Source of the DNA: Takakia lepidozioides
Taxonomy: Eukaryota; Streptophyta; Takakiopsida; Takakiales; Takakiaceae
Length of the DNA stretch: 60,000 nucleotides
Direction of reading: 5' to 3'
Assembly: GCA_030704615.1 (NCBI GenBank)
Contig: CM060733.1
Location: 66,466,001-66,526,000 of the forward strand
Below are positions 11,773 to 23,700 of this stretch, piece after piece (the first letter of the stretch is position 1; each line of letters opens with the position of its first letter). The position numbers and the translations under genes are program-made. Under the pieces are notes generated by a model that was not told the origin of the DNA, ran no database searches, and saw only the letters and a list, made by a program, of their open reading frames with translations.

Positions 11773-12175
11773 TGCAAAAATGGCGCCGAATTTCGCGGTA
11801 ATAGGGTCCGTGACCGGAAAAAACCGCGACGTATTTCGAGGTAATAGGTCTCTCTGGCGAAAAATGGTGCCAAATTCCGCGGCTATAGGTCCCCTCATGA
11901 CAGGTGTGTAAGCCCAAAATTTGGAAATGTGGCGCCGAATTTCGGTACATGGTGCTGGGGATTGCACAGATGTTGGGCAGTTCTGGGCCATGTAACTGGA
12001 AATTCGGCGCCATTTTTCCAGACATCGTTCCCGTGCATGTTCGGACTTAGCCAGTTTTCGGCCCAAAATAGGGAAATTCGGCGCCATTTTTCTAGACACA
12101 GGGGTACCAGTGCATGTTGGGACTTGGCCAATTTTTGGCCCAAAATAGAGAAATTTGGCGCCATTTTTCCAAAAA
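11773..12175. repeat. Second hairpin class (GGCGCC core)
   Basis: Six diverged copies of an imperfect inverted repeat of about 22 bases centred on GGCGCC or GGTGCC, with AAATT and AAAAATGG-type arms, lie near 11,775, 11,860, 11,930, 12,000, 12,075 and 12,150. Several linkers contain TTTTGGCCCAAAATAG. No coding frame here is believable. Confidence 0.7.
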
Positions 12176-12327
12176 TGGCCCCACAACTGCTTCTGTTGGA
12201 TCTCAGTTTGAATGGAATATTGCCTCATTCCAGGAGTTTTGGGATGCATTTCATTACACTGCAAAAAAAAATCTGCTACATGAAAATGCAATTGAAAATA
12301 TCCATATGGAGGATTCCCTTTGCCCCA

Positions 12328-14664
12328 TCAATGATTTCTGGAATCCCTAAGGAGGAGTTTGTGCAGCTCGTTCACGCTCAACGCTGGTGCATGAATAAAG
12401 TCATCAATAGTCACGTTCATCCTCAACCTCTTTAGGTAAATGTAATGCAGATGCTTGCACGGATAATACTTTGAACCCTTCTTTGCTTCCATCAATGAGA
12501 AGTCCGTACAATTGCAAGTCGGCTCCACTCCAATCGTAATTGTGTATACATCATCGCGTACAGCCGAGCCGACCGTTGCCATCCGATAAACACGCCCAAG
12601 GCCGGGTGGAGGTACGTCCACGGAGCTCTGAATAGTGCAAGCCATCCCAAGAGCATTGGCAATCCGAGTCTCATTCACTTGTTGGAGGTGTCGTCTCTTC
12701 ACTCTTCTGAATCGCATTGTGGGATGTGCAGAATTGTCCAATCCGTCTCTACTGGACCGAGCAGTCTGCAATGGCTGGGTCTGAGGAACTGGAAATGCGT
12801 GGGCCAGGACGTCTGTGCGTTGCACCATTCGAAATCATGCTGCGGATAGAGCATCCGCCTCATTCTGAGAGAGGCTGCAACCCGGCTCTGGCATTCCCTG
12901 AATCCCGTACTTGGGCTTGCCAAATACACAGGTCATTATGTCGTGCCTACAGAACCAAAACGTCTGCGTTGTGGCGTGAGCAAATGTGGGAGTCAAAAAT
13001 CTGCCGCTGAAACAAGGTGCAGGTACAGCACCGTGCAGTGGGTGTCGTAGACATGTGCACCCATTGTCACCCACTGGTGATTTGTAATTTGCTTGATATG
13101 GTCGAACATGACCCAACTGTTTGACAAGTCCCCACTCGTCATCCTATCGACCAGTCGGACGCCGCTGCCAGGTCCACACGTGGACATTTTGAATACGAAA
13201 CAACGATCTGCCTCAGTCCCTTGTCCTGGAAACCTACTTCCATGAATGTAGTCATATCCACATCGTCGCTTCACCTCCAGAATGGAGTGCATATCTGAGC
13301 CACGCCCAATTTTCTGTTTGTATGAGACAATGTGGTTTCGGACATTCGGTGAACAGACGTGGGACACCGACTCCAGCAATGCCTCCATTTCCTTGTCATC
13401 GAGAGGAACTCTATCGGAGCCGTCTTCCGACATAATTCTGGCCAATGCCATCTTATGGGCGGCTTGGAGCTGTATCTGTTTGGGTTTGGCACCCGGTCTC
13501 AACTTAACCTCCTCCTGAACGAGCTGCTCTGCCTCGTGGGCAGCCTCCCGCAAGTTCCCCCTTGCCAATTTGTGACAATGGGAACCAACGTGTATGCAAG
13601 CTCAGGCGAGGTCAGGGAAAAGGTGCAACACATAGAACTGCTTGGCATTACAAACAGACATGCAGTGTGGTGGTTCTTTGCAATGCGCACACTTAAATGT
13701 GGAGTTCGGAACCTTCTCCTGAACTTGAAATGGTTGATGAGATGTGCCTGTCCAATCGGTCTCATTCCTGTGACCTCTGGATTTAAAATGGAAGCAAGTT
13801 GGGGAGAAACACCGCAACGCGCCCGCACAAACAACGTAGCGCACCCGCACACCATCGAGCATCTTCATGCTGGTGGTTTTGGTGACGCACCAAGGATGAC
13901 CGTCATGTTTTCTATCCATATCTGTCAATATTCCGGACGCCCTCGAGTAGTCCGTCCGAGGAGGGAACTCAAAGAAGATATTACCGTCGACGTCTGCAAG
14001 AAGGCATGTAACCAATTTAATTGCGAACTTGCTGTAGTCCAGCCCGACCAGCTCCGAGCGGTGTCCATCCATATGAAGCCCTCGCAGAATTTCAAGAATG
14101 GATCGAATTGCGGTGCTCGTGCTGGGAATATGACTCCCTCGTCCACTGACGTCCATTGAGGACTTGCCTGATCTCCAGGACAATCTCAGAACTTCCATGA
14201 CCTCGTCGGAGTCGGACAGGTTGTGAACAACCCGGTTCTCGCTCGTCTTCATTGATGGGTTGGGCTCTGGATTTACCACTTCGTTGCGGACTCTTCTCTC
14301 TTTGAGGTACCCACTCTCCGATTCGCGGATGTTTCGTGGAAGGCGCCAGGGATAGAAGGTTGCATTTGGCGGGCAAATGAAGTCCCCAACCGCCTTGTAT
14401 ATGACGCTGTCCGATGGTGGAACTCGCCATTCCCTGCCATCGCCGAAATCATCGTGGAGCACAACAATACTCTCGACAACAACGTCGTTTGAGTCCTTCC
14501 TTTCCTCCTCCAAAAAAACCGACCCGGTTCAGGTGGTATCGAACGCACAGATATTTCTCCATCAAACGACAGATGTCCCCTCTGCACGGAAATGAAGCTC
14601 TATGCTCGTGAGGAGGGCAGTACACTGTAGCGCTCGGGTTTTCCGCCATGGGAGATGTACACAC
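12328..14664 (-). pseudogene. Decayed SWIM zinc-finger gene, probably transposase-derived (MULE-like)
   Basis: Minus-strand frames join in order. First is a 303-residue block (14,513-13,602) ending in a Cys/His cluster, RYVVCAGALRCFSPTCFHF to FKCAHCKEPPHC. Next comes a 190-residue block (13,568-12,993) with LRPGAKPKQIQL, GYDYIHGSRFPGQG and WVTMGAHVYDTHCTVLYLH. Last is a block (12,828-12,328) with a SWIM finger: CNC, sixteen residues, then CKH. A SWIM finger near the C-terminus fits MULE-type transposases. The sequence breaks at VLYLH, where an acidic catalytic core would continue, and resumes about 160 bases on, so the core seems deleted. At least two frameshifts are present. Its 5' end abuts the truncated 3' end of the ParB-like gene on the same strand. 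Confidence 0.55.
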
Positions 14665-17617
14665 TTCGACCCCTTTTGTTGAGCCTGCACAACTGCATCT
14701 ACCGTCTTCTGTGCCATCTCAGCTGCCTTTCTGGGTTGTTCCAGAGCAGCAGCAGCTTTTGCCGACTCAGGCCCAGCAGGGACACATCTTTCCTTTCTCT
14801 TCTCTTCTGCTTTCGCGTGCAGATCTTTCTCAGACTCGTCAACAATTCCGCCAGACATGTCCAAGTACCACGGGCATCCAACGAGATACGCGGCATGCCA
14901 TTGTTTCTGCATCTCGGGTGTGTAGACACAGCTTGGGCCCGCCACAGTCCAAGCCATGAAGAACGGGGGCTCTTGAGCCAGGGCCCCTGTCTGAAGAAGC
15001 ACGTATTTCATATACCTGCAGGGCAGTCAGCATGCGTGAGCAGAAGTTGAGACCAACGTATTCGCAGAGTGCAACCGAAAACATAAAATGCGAATGCGGT
15101 GCCGCATTTCCCAGACAAACCTCATAACCAAGCTTCGCATACAAGGGCAATTGGGCTTCACCTGTAAACAATTTGCATTGCAGCTTTTCCCGCTCCGTCC
15201 TGATGTGTAAACTCCACGCTCCTTCTTGCTGTCTGCAGCTCCCTGGCGAAGAGGTTGTCCTTGTACGCACATCTGAAACGTGTCACGTAGTCTTCCAATA
15301 TCTGTGTTCCATCCCATTTGACGTACAAGCCGAACGAATTTGTATGCATTACGACTTGTTCCTTCGCATTCGTAATTACCTGCGATTCCCACATGCATTG
15401 TCACGTAGCAGTTCAGGGAATTCATTTCAGAAAAGCAAATCGGGGGAAGTACCTTAAATTACCTGGAACCACCAAGTCACGCGGTTGAGCCATACATCCA
15501 CTGCAGGGTCGGAAACTTAGTGGAAAAGACCACATTGTCCTTATACTCTCCGATGCATTCCAGATCGACAGCCACCGTGTCTGCCATTTCCGATCCAATG
15601 TCAGGAGTAGGAAGTCGAGTGGCTATTGCTAGGAAGGAACTTCAGTGTAATGAAACCTCACCTTCTCTTTTGCCTCAACACATGCCGTTGAGAGGTGATG
15701 CAGCTTCTCCAACTATGGTTGGCTGCATGGCCCGGAGATAGTGTTTTGCAATTTCGGGGATGAAGTCCTTTCCAAGTGCCGGATCTGCAATGGCCACCAG
15801 CTTCACAAGCTTTGACTTGTATTTCGTTCTGGACTTGACCCCGGCTTCCTTCAAGTGCTCAGTCAATGACTGCAACGTCTTGACCTGCCCCTCACTTTCC
15901 ATGAAGAAGCGTTTGGCATGGGCCAAATCCAGCTTGATGTTTGACTGCCAACAAAAACATGTTGAAGCGTTACATTCAATTCATGTGGAAAGATTACTGA
16001 AAATTGGGGAAGGATGAGCAGAGGGAAATGGGAGGACGACTTACTTCGTATATCACCTCCACCATTCCATCCATAGTGAGACGATACCATGTCCGGTCAG
16101 TTTTTGCCACAGCTTTCTGAATGAGCTCGGGCTCCAGCATTTCCACAAACAAGTGCGGATCAGTGAGACCAGTTTTCCTCATCCTGTACAATATATGTGC
16201 CATGTGGGTATGCACGTACGCATTTTCAGTGACCCTACAAGGCACACTCTCCAGTTCAGTCCACGGAAGCACGGAAACAAAAAGATTGGAACCAATGCGG
16301 CACCGCATTTCGAACGTGCTTGGGAGGGTATGAGTATCTTACGAGTTGAGGTCCGCCATGGCATTCTTGAGCAGGGAGGAGTCTGCGCCTTCACCTTGAG
16401 GATGACACACTCCACCATGTAATGCCAGCCAATATGCTTGGCATGGTTTTGCTTGATGTACTCCCACCAGGCAAGAAGTCGGTGATTCCCATCCCACACA
16501 AAGAACATTTTACTTGACATATGGCCGAAGTCTGGATCACCCTTCAGCGTTGCCTCGAATTCGTCGTTGCGAGTGTGCCAGTGGGTATCCCATGCTGACA
16601 ATTCATCCGCAGTGGGTCCACGAGTTTCGCCGTCCTCATTCTCAATGGAAACGTAGAAGGTTGGCGAACCTAGACGGTACCCTTCTCGAAATGCGAACTT
16701 GAGCTTATCCACATCTCCGGGAAGTGCCTGCGTGACGATGGGAAGGGAGACCATGCGATAGAGTGGGATTTGAAGAGTTCGCTGGAATACCCTGCTGCCC
16801 ATAACTCTTCCAATGCTACTGTGTGCCTCCTCCAACATTGTATCCGCTGCACTTTGGAATTCCTCCAGAGACATTTCTGCAGGTGGCGGTAGGGGCTGAG
16901 CAGCTGGAGCATCCCCAATTGGAGCTGCACTTTGGGGAATCTTTGCGGGCAATTCTGCCATTGCAGAGGCCTCCTCCGGGCCTGCAGTATTCTGAAGATC
17001 TTCCTCAACGATGGTCAGGTCTTGCTGCAAATGTTGAGCAGCAGCACTCTCCTCCGGTGACAGATCGACGAAATCGGTCGATCCCATTGCCTTCGCTGCA
17101 GCAGAGACGCCCCCAACATCACTAGGCTGGAAATCAAGCAAGAACTGGGCTTCAGCTCGTGGAATCGGTTTTGTGGGAGACTGCTCCGCCCTCCCCCTGA
17201 TTGCCTTTTGCTTCCTCATTCTCGCAGGTGAAGGTGTCTGTTGCAATTGAATCTGCCTTGTACCCTTCTGCTTCATTCGCTTGGGTGGGAAACGGCCTGG
17301 TCCGGTTCAGAAACCAGTTGAAGGACGGGCTGCTTCTTCTTTGTCTTTGCTGGAGAAGGGCCCGACCCCTGCTGGCGATTCTCCATGACCTTTGAACGCG
17401 AGTCGCTCTCTAGGGCTTTGAACTGCAAAGACTTGCCCTTCCAAGCCGCGTCCTTGAAACGCACAGGGCTAGGCCCGGCAGGAAGACCCGTGCTTGTGGA
17501 TCGGCTGGGTCTGCATGCTTCAGCTAGCTCCACGGACTTTTCCTGCGGCTCTTCGGATTCATGCGATCCCTCTAGCACCTCCACCTTTCCAGTTAGGCAT
17601 GCAAACATCTTCTGCAT
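14640..17617 (-). pseudogene. Inverted second copy of the ParB-like gene, lacking the methyltransferase part
   Basis: The ATG at 17,617 opens a basic, Ser/Pro/Gln-rich N-terminus. The long frame (17,276-16,179) contains MVSLPIVTQALPGDVDKL and FFVWDGNHRLLAWW (near 16,465-16,505), the ParB-like core; a frameshift near 17,280 separates the two parts. Introns at 16,235-16,342 and about 15,945-16,044 match those of the plus copy. Later exons give AHAKRFFMESEGQ, HTNSFGLYVKWDGTQ and EPPFFMAWTVAGPSC. Coding homology stops near 14,640, before the DIPD and DLICGTG blocks kept in the plus copy. This copy is better preserved than the plus copy over the shared region. A ParB-like fold is inferred from the DGNHRL motif alone. 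Confidence 0.6.
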
Positions 17618-18140
17618 TCAAGTCTGCTAGCATACAGTCTAAGAATTGCACAAGAAAAATGAAGGGGGGTTCGGTGCTCGATCAGCTACGCGCATCCTGA
17701 TAGCACGGAGCTCTCACTGGTGGCTGGGTTGCCTGCGTGGCCTGCTGCTGCGAGATGGCAATCTCCTCCTGTAAACGCATCTGCTTCCTCCCCTTCGGCA
17801 TTGGCCTACGTCCGAAGTACAATTTGCCGAGCTTGCAACGATGTCTCATCTCTGATGCACGAACTCCCTCCCTCTCAGGTTGGAGCATAAGAAAAACAGA
17901 GACAGAGAAAAGGGGCGAAGACTGCAGATGGAAATGGCGCGAGAGGGGTGATCGAGTAGACACGACAAAAGAAGATGAAACGGCGGTGATGCACCATTTG
18001 GGTTCGAAATGTTGGGACGAAAGTGTCTCCTCGTGTACTATGCGTCATTAATAGAAATCGAATCCTCAAAGGTACGCCTGCCGTCAGCCAGACATCATTA
18101 ACCAACGGTCAGGCCGCGCCGCCTCCTACCACAAGTGTAG
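17618..18140. other. 5' flank of the minus-strand ParB-like gene
   Basis: A minus-strand frame at 17,963-17,682 reads as basic then Gln-rich (MRHRCKLGKLYFGRRPM, EEIAISQQQATQATQ) and could be an upstream exon. I see no homologue or promoter motif that would confirm this. Confidence 0.3.
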
Positions 18141-18144
18141 ACAT

Positions 18145-18790
18145 GGAAATGCGGTGCCGCATTTCCGTTCGTCCACGTGTTCAGATATAATGGCATTTGC
18201 ACAGCACCATCTGGTGAGTGGGATTGAAAAGGGAAATGCGGCGCCACATTTCCGTTCCAGAGAGTTTGAAGGTTTCAACCAGACGGAAATGCGGTACAAC
18301 ATTTCCGTTCCAATGCTACAGAGTATAAAGGTGTCACATGGACGGAAATGCGGCACCGCATTTCCGTTCTGGAGACCGTAAAGGTCTCACCTGGACGGAA
18401 ATGCGGTGCCGCATTTCAGTTCCAGTGCTACATACCTTACTTGTTGGACGGAAATGCGGCACCGCATTTCCGTTCTAGAGAGTATAAAGTTATCGCCTAG
18501 ACGGAAATGCGGCACCGCATTTCCGGGAGTGTATAAAGGTTTGACCTAGACGGAAATGCGGTACCGCATTTCAGTTCCACTGCTACATACCTTACTTGTT
18601 GGACGGAAATGCGGCACCGCATTTCCGTTCGGGAGTGTATAAAGGTTTCACCTGGACGGAAATGTGGTACCGCATTTCGGTTCCGCTGCTACATACCTTA
18701 CTTGTTGGACGGAAATGCGGCACCGCATTTCCGTTCTAGAGAGTGTAAAGGTTTCACCTGCATGGAAATGCGGCACCGTATTTCCATTCA
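18145..18790 (+). repeat. 53-bp hairpin satellite, array 1 (plus orientation)
   Basis: Hairpins start at 18,145, 18,232, 18,285, 18,344, 18,397, 18,450, 18,503, 18,552, 18,605, 18,658, 18,711 and 18,764, so the period is 53 with only a few slips. Each monomer is a 22-base hairpin (GGAAATGCGG, two bases, CCGCATTTCC) plus a 31-base linker. Two linker types occur: type A contains GAGAGTATAAAGGTTTCACC, type B contains GCTACATACCTTACTTG. In the best-ordered part they tend to alternate. Confidence 0.92.
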
Positions 18791-19221
18791 GGCCTACTAA
18801 GCTGCTTCGTGTGCAACCGTTCCCTTCACTTGCATCCCCCGCACCACAATATCAAAGCCACTTAACCAATCATATGTAGACACCTCATAAGTTGTTCCAT
18901 GTCACACACTCTCCATGTCATGACGACATGTGATGATCTGGCAGAATACATTAGAGTGGCAGTCATGAAGTCATATGTCCGTCTAGCAATATGCACACGT
19001 CATTCACATATGGGCATGACCCTGACTGGTAGTCATATCCACCATGGCCATATTCCTGGTCAAAGGGTGTTTGACCTGTGTTGCGCAAAGTTCGGAGTCA
19101 TACAGTCGCATAACCGGCTTCGTCGTGATCTATGTTATGACTTCAAAAGGCATTTACGACTGCAAATGGCATTTCTGCCACAAATTGGTCGTGACTGCGC
19201 ACCCATGGGAGTCATAAAAGC

Positions 19222-19238
19222 CGCAATCTGTTGTAGTG
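19222..19238 (+). repeat. CACTA-type terminus-like sequence
   Basis: TAAAAGCCGC, a few variable bases, then TGTTGTAGTG ends at 19,238 and is nearly repeated at the end of the CACTA composite at 33,275. On the other strand it begins CACTACAACA, as a CACTA transposon end would. It directly abuts satellite array 2. No partner end in the opposite orientation was found nearby. Confidence 0.5.
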
Positions 19239-19241
19239 AAC

Positions 19242-19480
19242 GGAAATGCGGTGCCGCATTTCCATCTAGGTGAAACCTTTATACACTCCCGAACGGAAAT
19301 GCGGTGCCGCATTTCCATCCAGGTGAAACCTTTACACTCTTTAGAACGGAAATGCGGTGCCGCATTTCCGTCCAACAAGTAAGGTATGTAGCAGTGGAAC
19401 CGAAATGCGGTACCACATTTCCGTCCAAGTGAAACATTTATACACTCCCGAACCGAAATGCGATACCGCATTTCCGTCCA
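19242..19480 (-). repeat. 53-bp hairpin satellite, array 2 (minus orientation)
   Basis: Five monomers start at 19,242, 19,295, 19,348, 19,401 and 19,454, exactly 53 bases apart. Linkers are the reverse complement of types A and B in array 1. Arrays 1 and 2 therefore face each other as inverted arms around a loop of about 450 bases (18,790-19,238). Confidence 0.92.
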
Positions 19481-20735
19481 GGTGAAACCTTTATACACTC
19501 GTTGGCGCTTTGTGGAGAAGAATGGAACGTGAAGCCAACATGCTGGAGAGGCGATCTGGAACCGCATCTGTTTGTGACGTTACGTTCAAATGGCGGCGTG
19601 CATTTTAGTGTTTGTTGATTGCCGACAACATCAAAAGCAAGCCTCATACTGCGGAATGACAGACGAACAAATGATGCATTCAGGGGATAGATAAATTCAT
19701 GCAAATCAAAAAATTCACTCATGAGAGTGATGCAAAACATGGGCTCAACAAAAGTCTTTGGGCAGTGACCAAGAACACCAACAAAATATGAAATCCAATA
19801 CACTCTAACATATCGCCTTGTGCATGTCGTCCCTGTAGTAGGCCATCCCAGAGCTCCACGCCGTGTGCTACTGGAATAGAAGCTTGGCCATACGGTCTGT
19901 TCCGATCCACCCACTTTGCCATGGGGGGGTTTTCTAAGAATGGGAGAGCCCATGAATTCAGCTTCTTGTATGATAAAACAACTGAGATAACAGCTCATGT
20001 TGTTCTCTCTAATGTACATATCCCCAATGACCTGCCCCAAGCTAGAACAGCAGCAGGATGACATCAGGGAATAATGATGTGGTGCAAGGCATGGAACACC
20101 TGCAGGGTAGCAACATTGTAGTGTTGAATGTACTGCACCCTGCTTGAGCCATTCACAGATGGGGGACTATACAAGTGAGTCACATGGTGTTAGCTGGGGC
20201 ATGAGAGAAACTGCCCATAAAATGCATCTACGCAAATAACCCACTCAACCAGCAGAGCATCATCTATGCGGATTGCCAGATTCTTTTGGGGAAAAATGAA
20301 AATATGATAAGTAGGGACCAAGCTTAAAAGCACTCCATTGGTATTCAATGGTCCATAAACACGAGCCTGCCCAATATAAGACCACAAAATCACTGGGGCA
20401 ATTATGTAATGTAAACTGGAAGGCACATGCACTTTGTCAACAATGTACCCAAAGGCAGAACTGATGTGTAAATTTGCATGCCGTTCCAAAGTCTATAGTG
20501 ACATAAATGTCATGACACGTTGCCAGACAGACACGCCATGTAAGTTGGACACCTCCAACACCCTGCAAAAAGGACACCCCAAGGGCAACCCTTAGTGCCA
20601 GTCTTATGAATCCCACATTATTCATGAATCAACCGGGATTACATATTCAATTTTGCCCAATACCACCTTCATATACTTGAGATAGAGGAAGGCAGTTGGG
20701 GGGGAAAGTCATACCTCATTCTAGGTACTAGTACA
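19480..20735. other. No confident gene: flank downstream of the CACTA transposase
   Basis: Minus-strand open frames at 20,064-19,438 and 20,489-20,190 exist. The first runs into satellite array 2 and neither resembles a known family. The segment is probably untranslated or subterminal DNA of the CACTA element. Confidence 0.4.
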
Positions 20736-23700
20736 CATCCACATCAACCAACTCCTCATCACTGGACTCTGAATCTCCATCGCAACTGTCCTCCGTGGGA
20801 CATGGATGTGCTTCCTCAGATCGCATGTCTCTGTAAAGTGAAGCAACCTCTTCAGGTGTCACTTGGATGGTCTGGCCCCCTGTCACTAGCAACATTGGTC
20901 TTCAATGTGATTGGGGGCTAAGAGGCCTGATACACTTGCAATATCATCGTTGCAAATGCTCACATCAGAAACAGCCCTGCGTGACCTGGGGTTTTTTTCC
21001 AGCACCACGTTCCATCTCGGTTCATTCACACACTCAGAGAAAAAAACTTGCTCGACCTGTGATGGGAGCACAAAAGGCTGTTCAAGTGGAGGCAACAAGT
21101 GGGAGAAATTCACCAATGTGAAGCCAGACTCGTCCTGCTTCATTGACACAGGCTGAGAGCCCACACGTCGTGCACGTACCCCATGAACACAATAGCACCG
21201 TGGTGTTTGTGGAGCCATAATCCAATTCTAAAATCTCCTTTATGACACCCACATACCGTACGCTTTCCACCACCTGCTCACGGTCAATGCAAGTACTGTC
21301 ATGCTGGAAAACAGTAGAGACCCCCGAGTCATATGTCACAAAGGGCTGTTGAGTCCATCTGAAGTAACCCTGAAGTGGTTTCCATAAGCCGACATGCTCT
21401 TGTATGATGTTGCGATTACTGATGGGGGTTTGGACATGTCCAACAATTCCTTGCAGGCTGAATCAGTAGCATGGTTGGCAACACTTGACACATGCTGGCG
21501 GACTGCTTTTACCAGCCATTCTGCAAAGTGAGGGGAGAGCACGGATCTTGTTCTGGTTAGTAGCATTTTCAGTCTCCAACCTGCATTTCTCCACCTCATA
21601 GGACCTGCCAACACACGCACAACCACAGAAATTTATCTAGTGCAACCCCTGCAGCCGATGGAAGAACTACTGCACACACACCTATACAAAGCATACCCAT
21701 GCATAGCAGGTACCAGAACGTTTGCCACTTACCCCAACATAATGCTCAAACTGGGATGGTTGTGAATGACGTAGTCGTGGACAAGCTGCAACAATTCGAG
21801 GGTCAACCTCCGTGGTCGACCAACTCCTTCCAATACCCAGCCCGACACTGATTCCTCCTCTCCTGCATCCCACACTCTCCGCCTAGTAGCATCAACAGAA
21901 GACAAGTACTCTGTACAAAATCCCAATGCCTCGTCAAACACGTAGCCCTCCGCCATACTGCCCTCAGGCTTCGCCAAGTTTCGCACATACCCTTTAAAAT
22001 CCTTCATTGCTCTCTCCACCGGGTACATCCACCGAGAAGCTACAGGTCACACAAATCCACCTCATCCACCAAGTGGATAAGTAAATGTGTCATAACATCA
22101 AAAAATGAGGGTGGGAACTCTTTCTCCAGAAGACAAAGAGTCACTGCCACCTCCTTCTTCAATTCCTCATGCTCGGTGGGATCAATGAATTTTGCACAAA
22201 GCTTGCGAAACACACAGGACACTCTTAGTATGGCATTGCGAACCCCAGGCGCCATCAACCCACGTAGAGCAAGTGGGAGGATCTGTTGCATTAGCACGTG
22301 ATAATCATGTGACTTCAATTGGCTCAACTTTTGTTTGACCACATGTTTTTTGAAAGCAGAGGCATAGCCAGTGGGTACTTTCAGATTCGTGATAATCTCC
22401 AGGAACACCCGCTGCTCTGGTTTTGTGAGCACATATGGCGCATCAGGCATTACCAATGTATCCACTCTGGTGGGATGGCGTCGTAACCAAAGAGGCTTTC
22501 GAATGCCCTGCAATTCCATATCGCGGCGAACTTGCATCGTGTCCTTCTCGCCGAAAATAGTCTTGATTATGTTCTCCGTCACGTTCTTCTCGCAATGCAT
22601 GGTATCAAAAGTGTGGCGGATGATAAGATGCTGCACCATGTGGTCTAACAAATTAGGCACATTGCAATGCAGTCATGAATGATGTTTACAGCACAGGTTC
22701 AGTAAACAAACAATCATGCACAATGAAAAACCAATGCACTGTTTTGTTCCCAAAACACATGTGTGGTAATCGCACCTCCCAGTAAGGCAAGTCAAACAGA
22801 ATGGACAATCGTTTTACGCCATGGAGCTTGGAGGGATCGTTCTGTGCGCCTACAGTCCCACCATCATCAATCCATGTTTGTAATGTCGTGCACGCTCCTT
22901 GATTTCGGTGGCTGTCACTGTATGTGGAGCAGGTCTCATGTCTCGCGCCCCATTAAAAAGTCTGGATCTTCTATAGGCATGATTGTGGGGAAGATAGCGT
23001 CGATGCCCCTGGAATATCAATTTCTTACAAGCTGGGGAATATCTGGAATCGACTTGAGGTCCACATGCTGGACAAGCAAGTACCCTTGGTGAACCTGACC
23101 TGATAACAAGCCATAGGCGGGGAAGTCATGTATGGACCACATGAGGACTGCACGCATGTTAAAAGCCCGCTCTCCTTCAATGGCTGCCACATCCACGGCT
23201 GCAACTCCCACCCACAATGTCGTTAGCTCCTCCACTAGTGGTTGCAGGTAAACATCCACATTTTCACTTGTCACAGATTCCTTTCCAGGAATGAGGAGTG
23301 TTAACATGACAAAAAAATTCTTCGTTACCAACCATGGAGGTAGATTATAATTGAGCACCATGATGGGCCAGGTGGACCAAGAAGTGGATTTGGTGCCATA
23401 AGGATTGACCCCATCCAGTGCCAATCCAAGACGCAGATTTCTTGGATCTGAAGCAAAATCCGGCCATGTGTTGTCAATATGGCACCAAGCCTTACTGTCT
23501 GCAGCATGCCGGACCATGCCATCTGCACTTCTATGATTTGTTGTGCCACTTCATGAGCTCTGCCAGCGTCTTAACTCGAAACATCCGTTTCAATCTAGGT
23601 ATGAGAGGAAAGTATCGCAACACCTTCTTGGGCACCTTCCCACGGCCGTCCATGTATCGACGACTATGGCACTTGGGGCAATTAGCAGCCTTTTTGAGGT

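Noticed and set aside
18145-19480. CRISPR array (22-base palindromic repeats with 31-base spacers)
   Set aside because: The spacers are not unique: they fall into two related linker types, the repeats are diverged, the context is a eukaryotic transposon-rich genome and no cas genes are present. It is a satellite.
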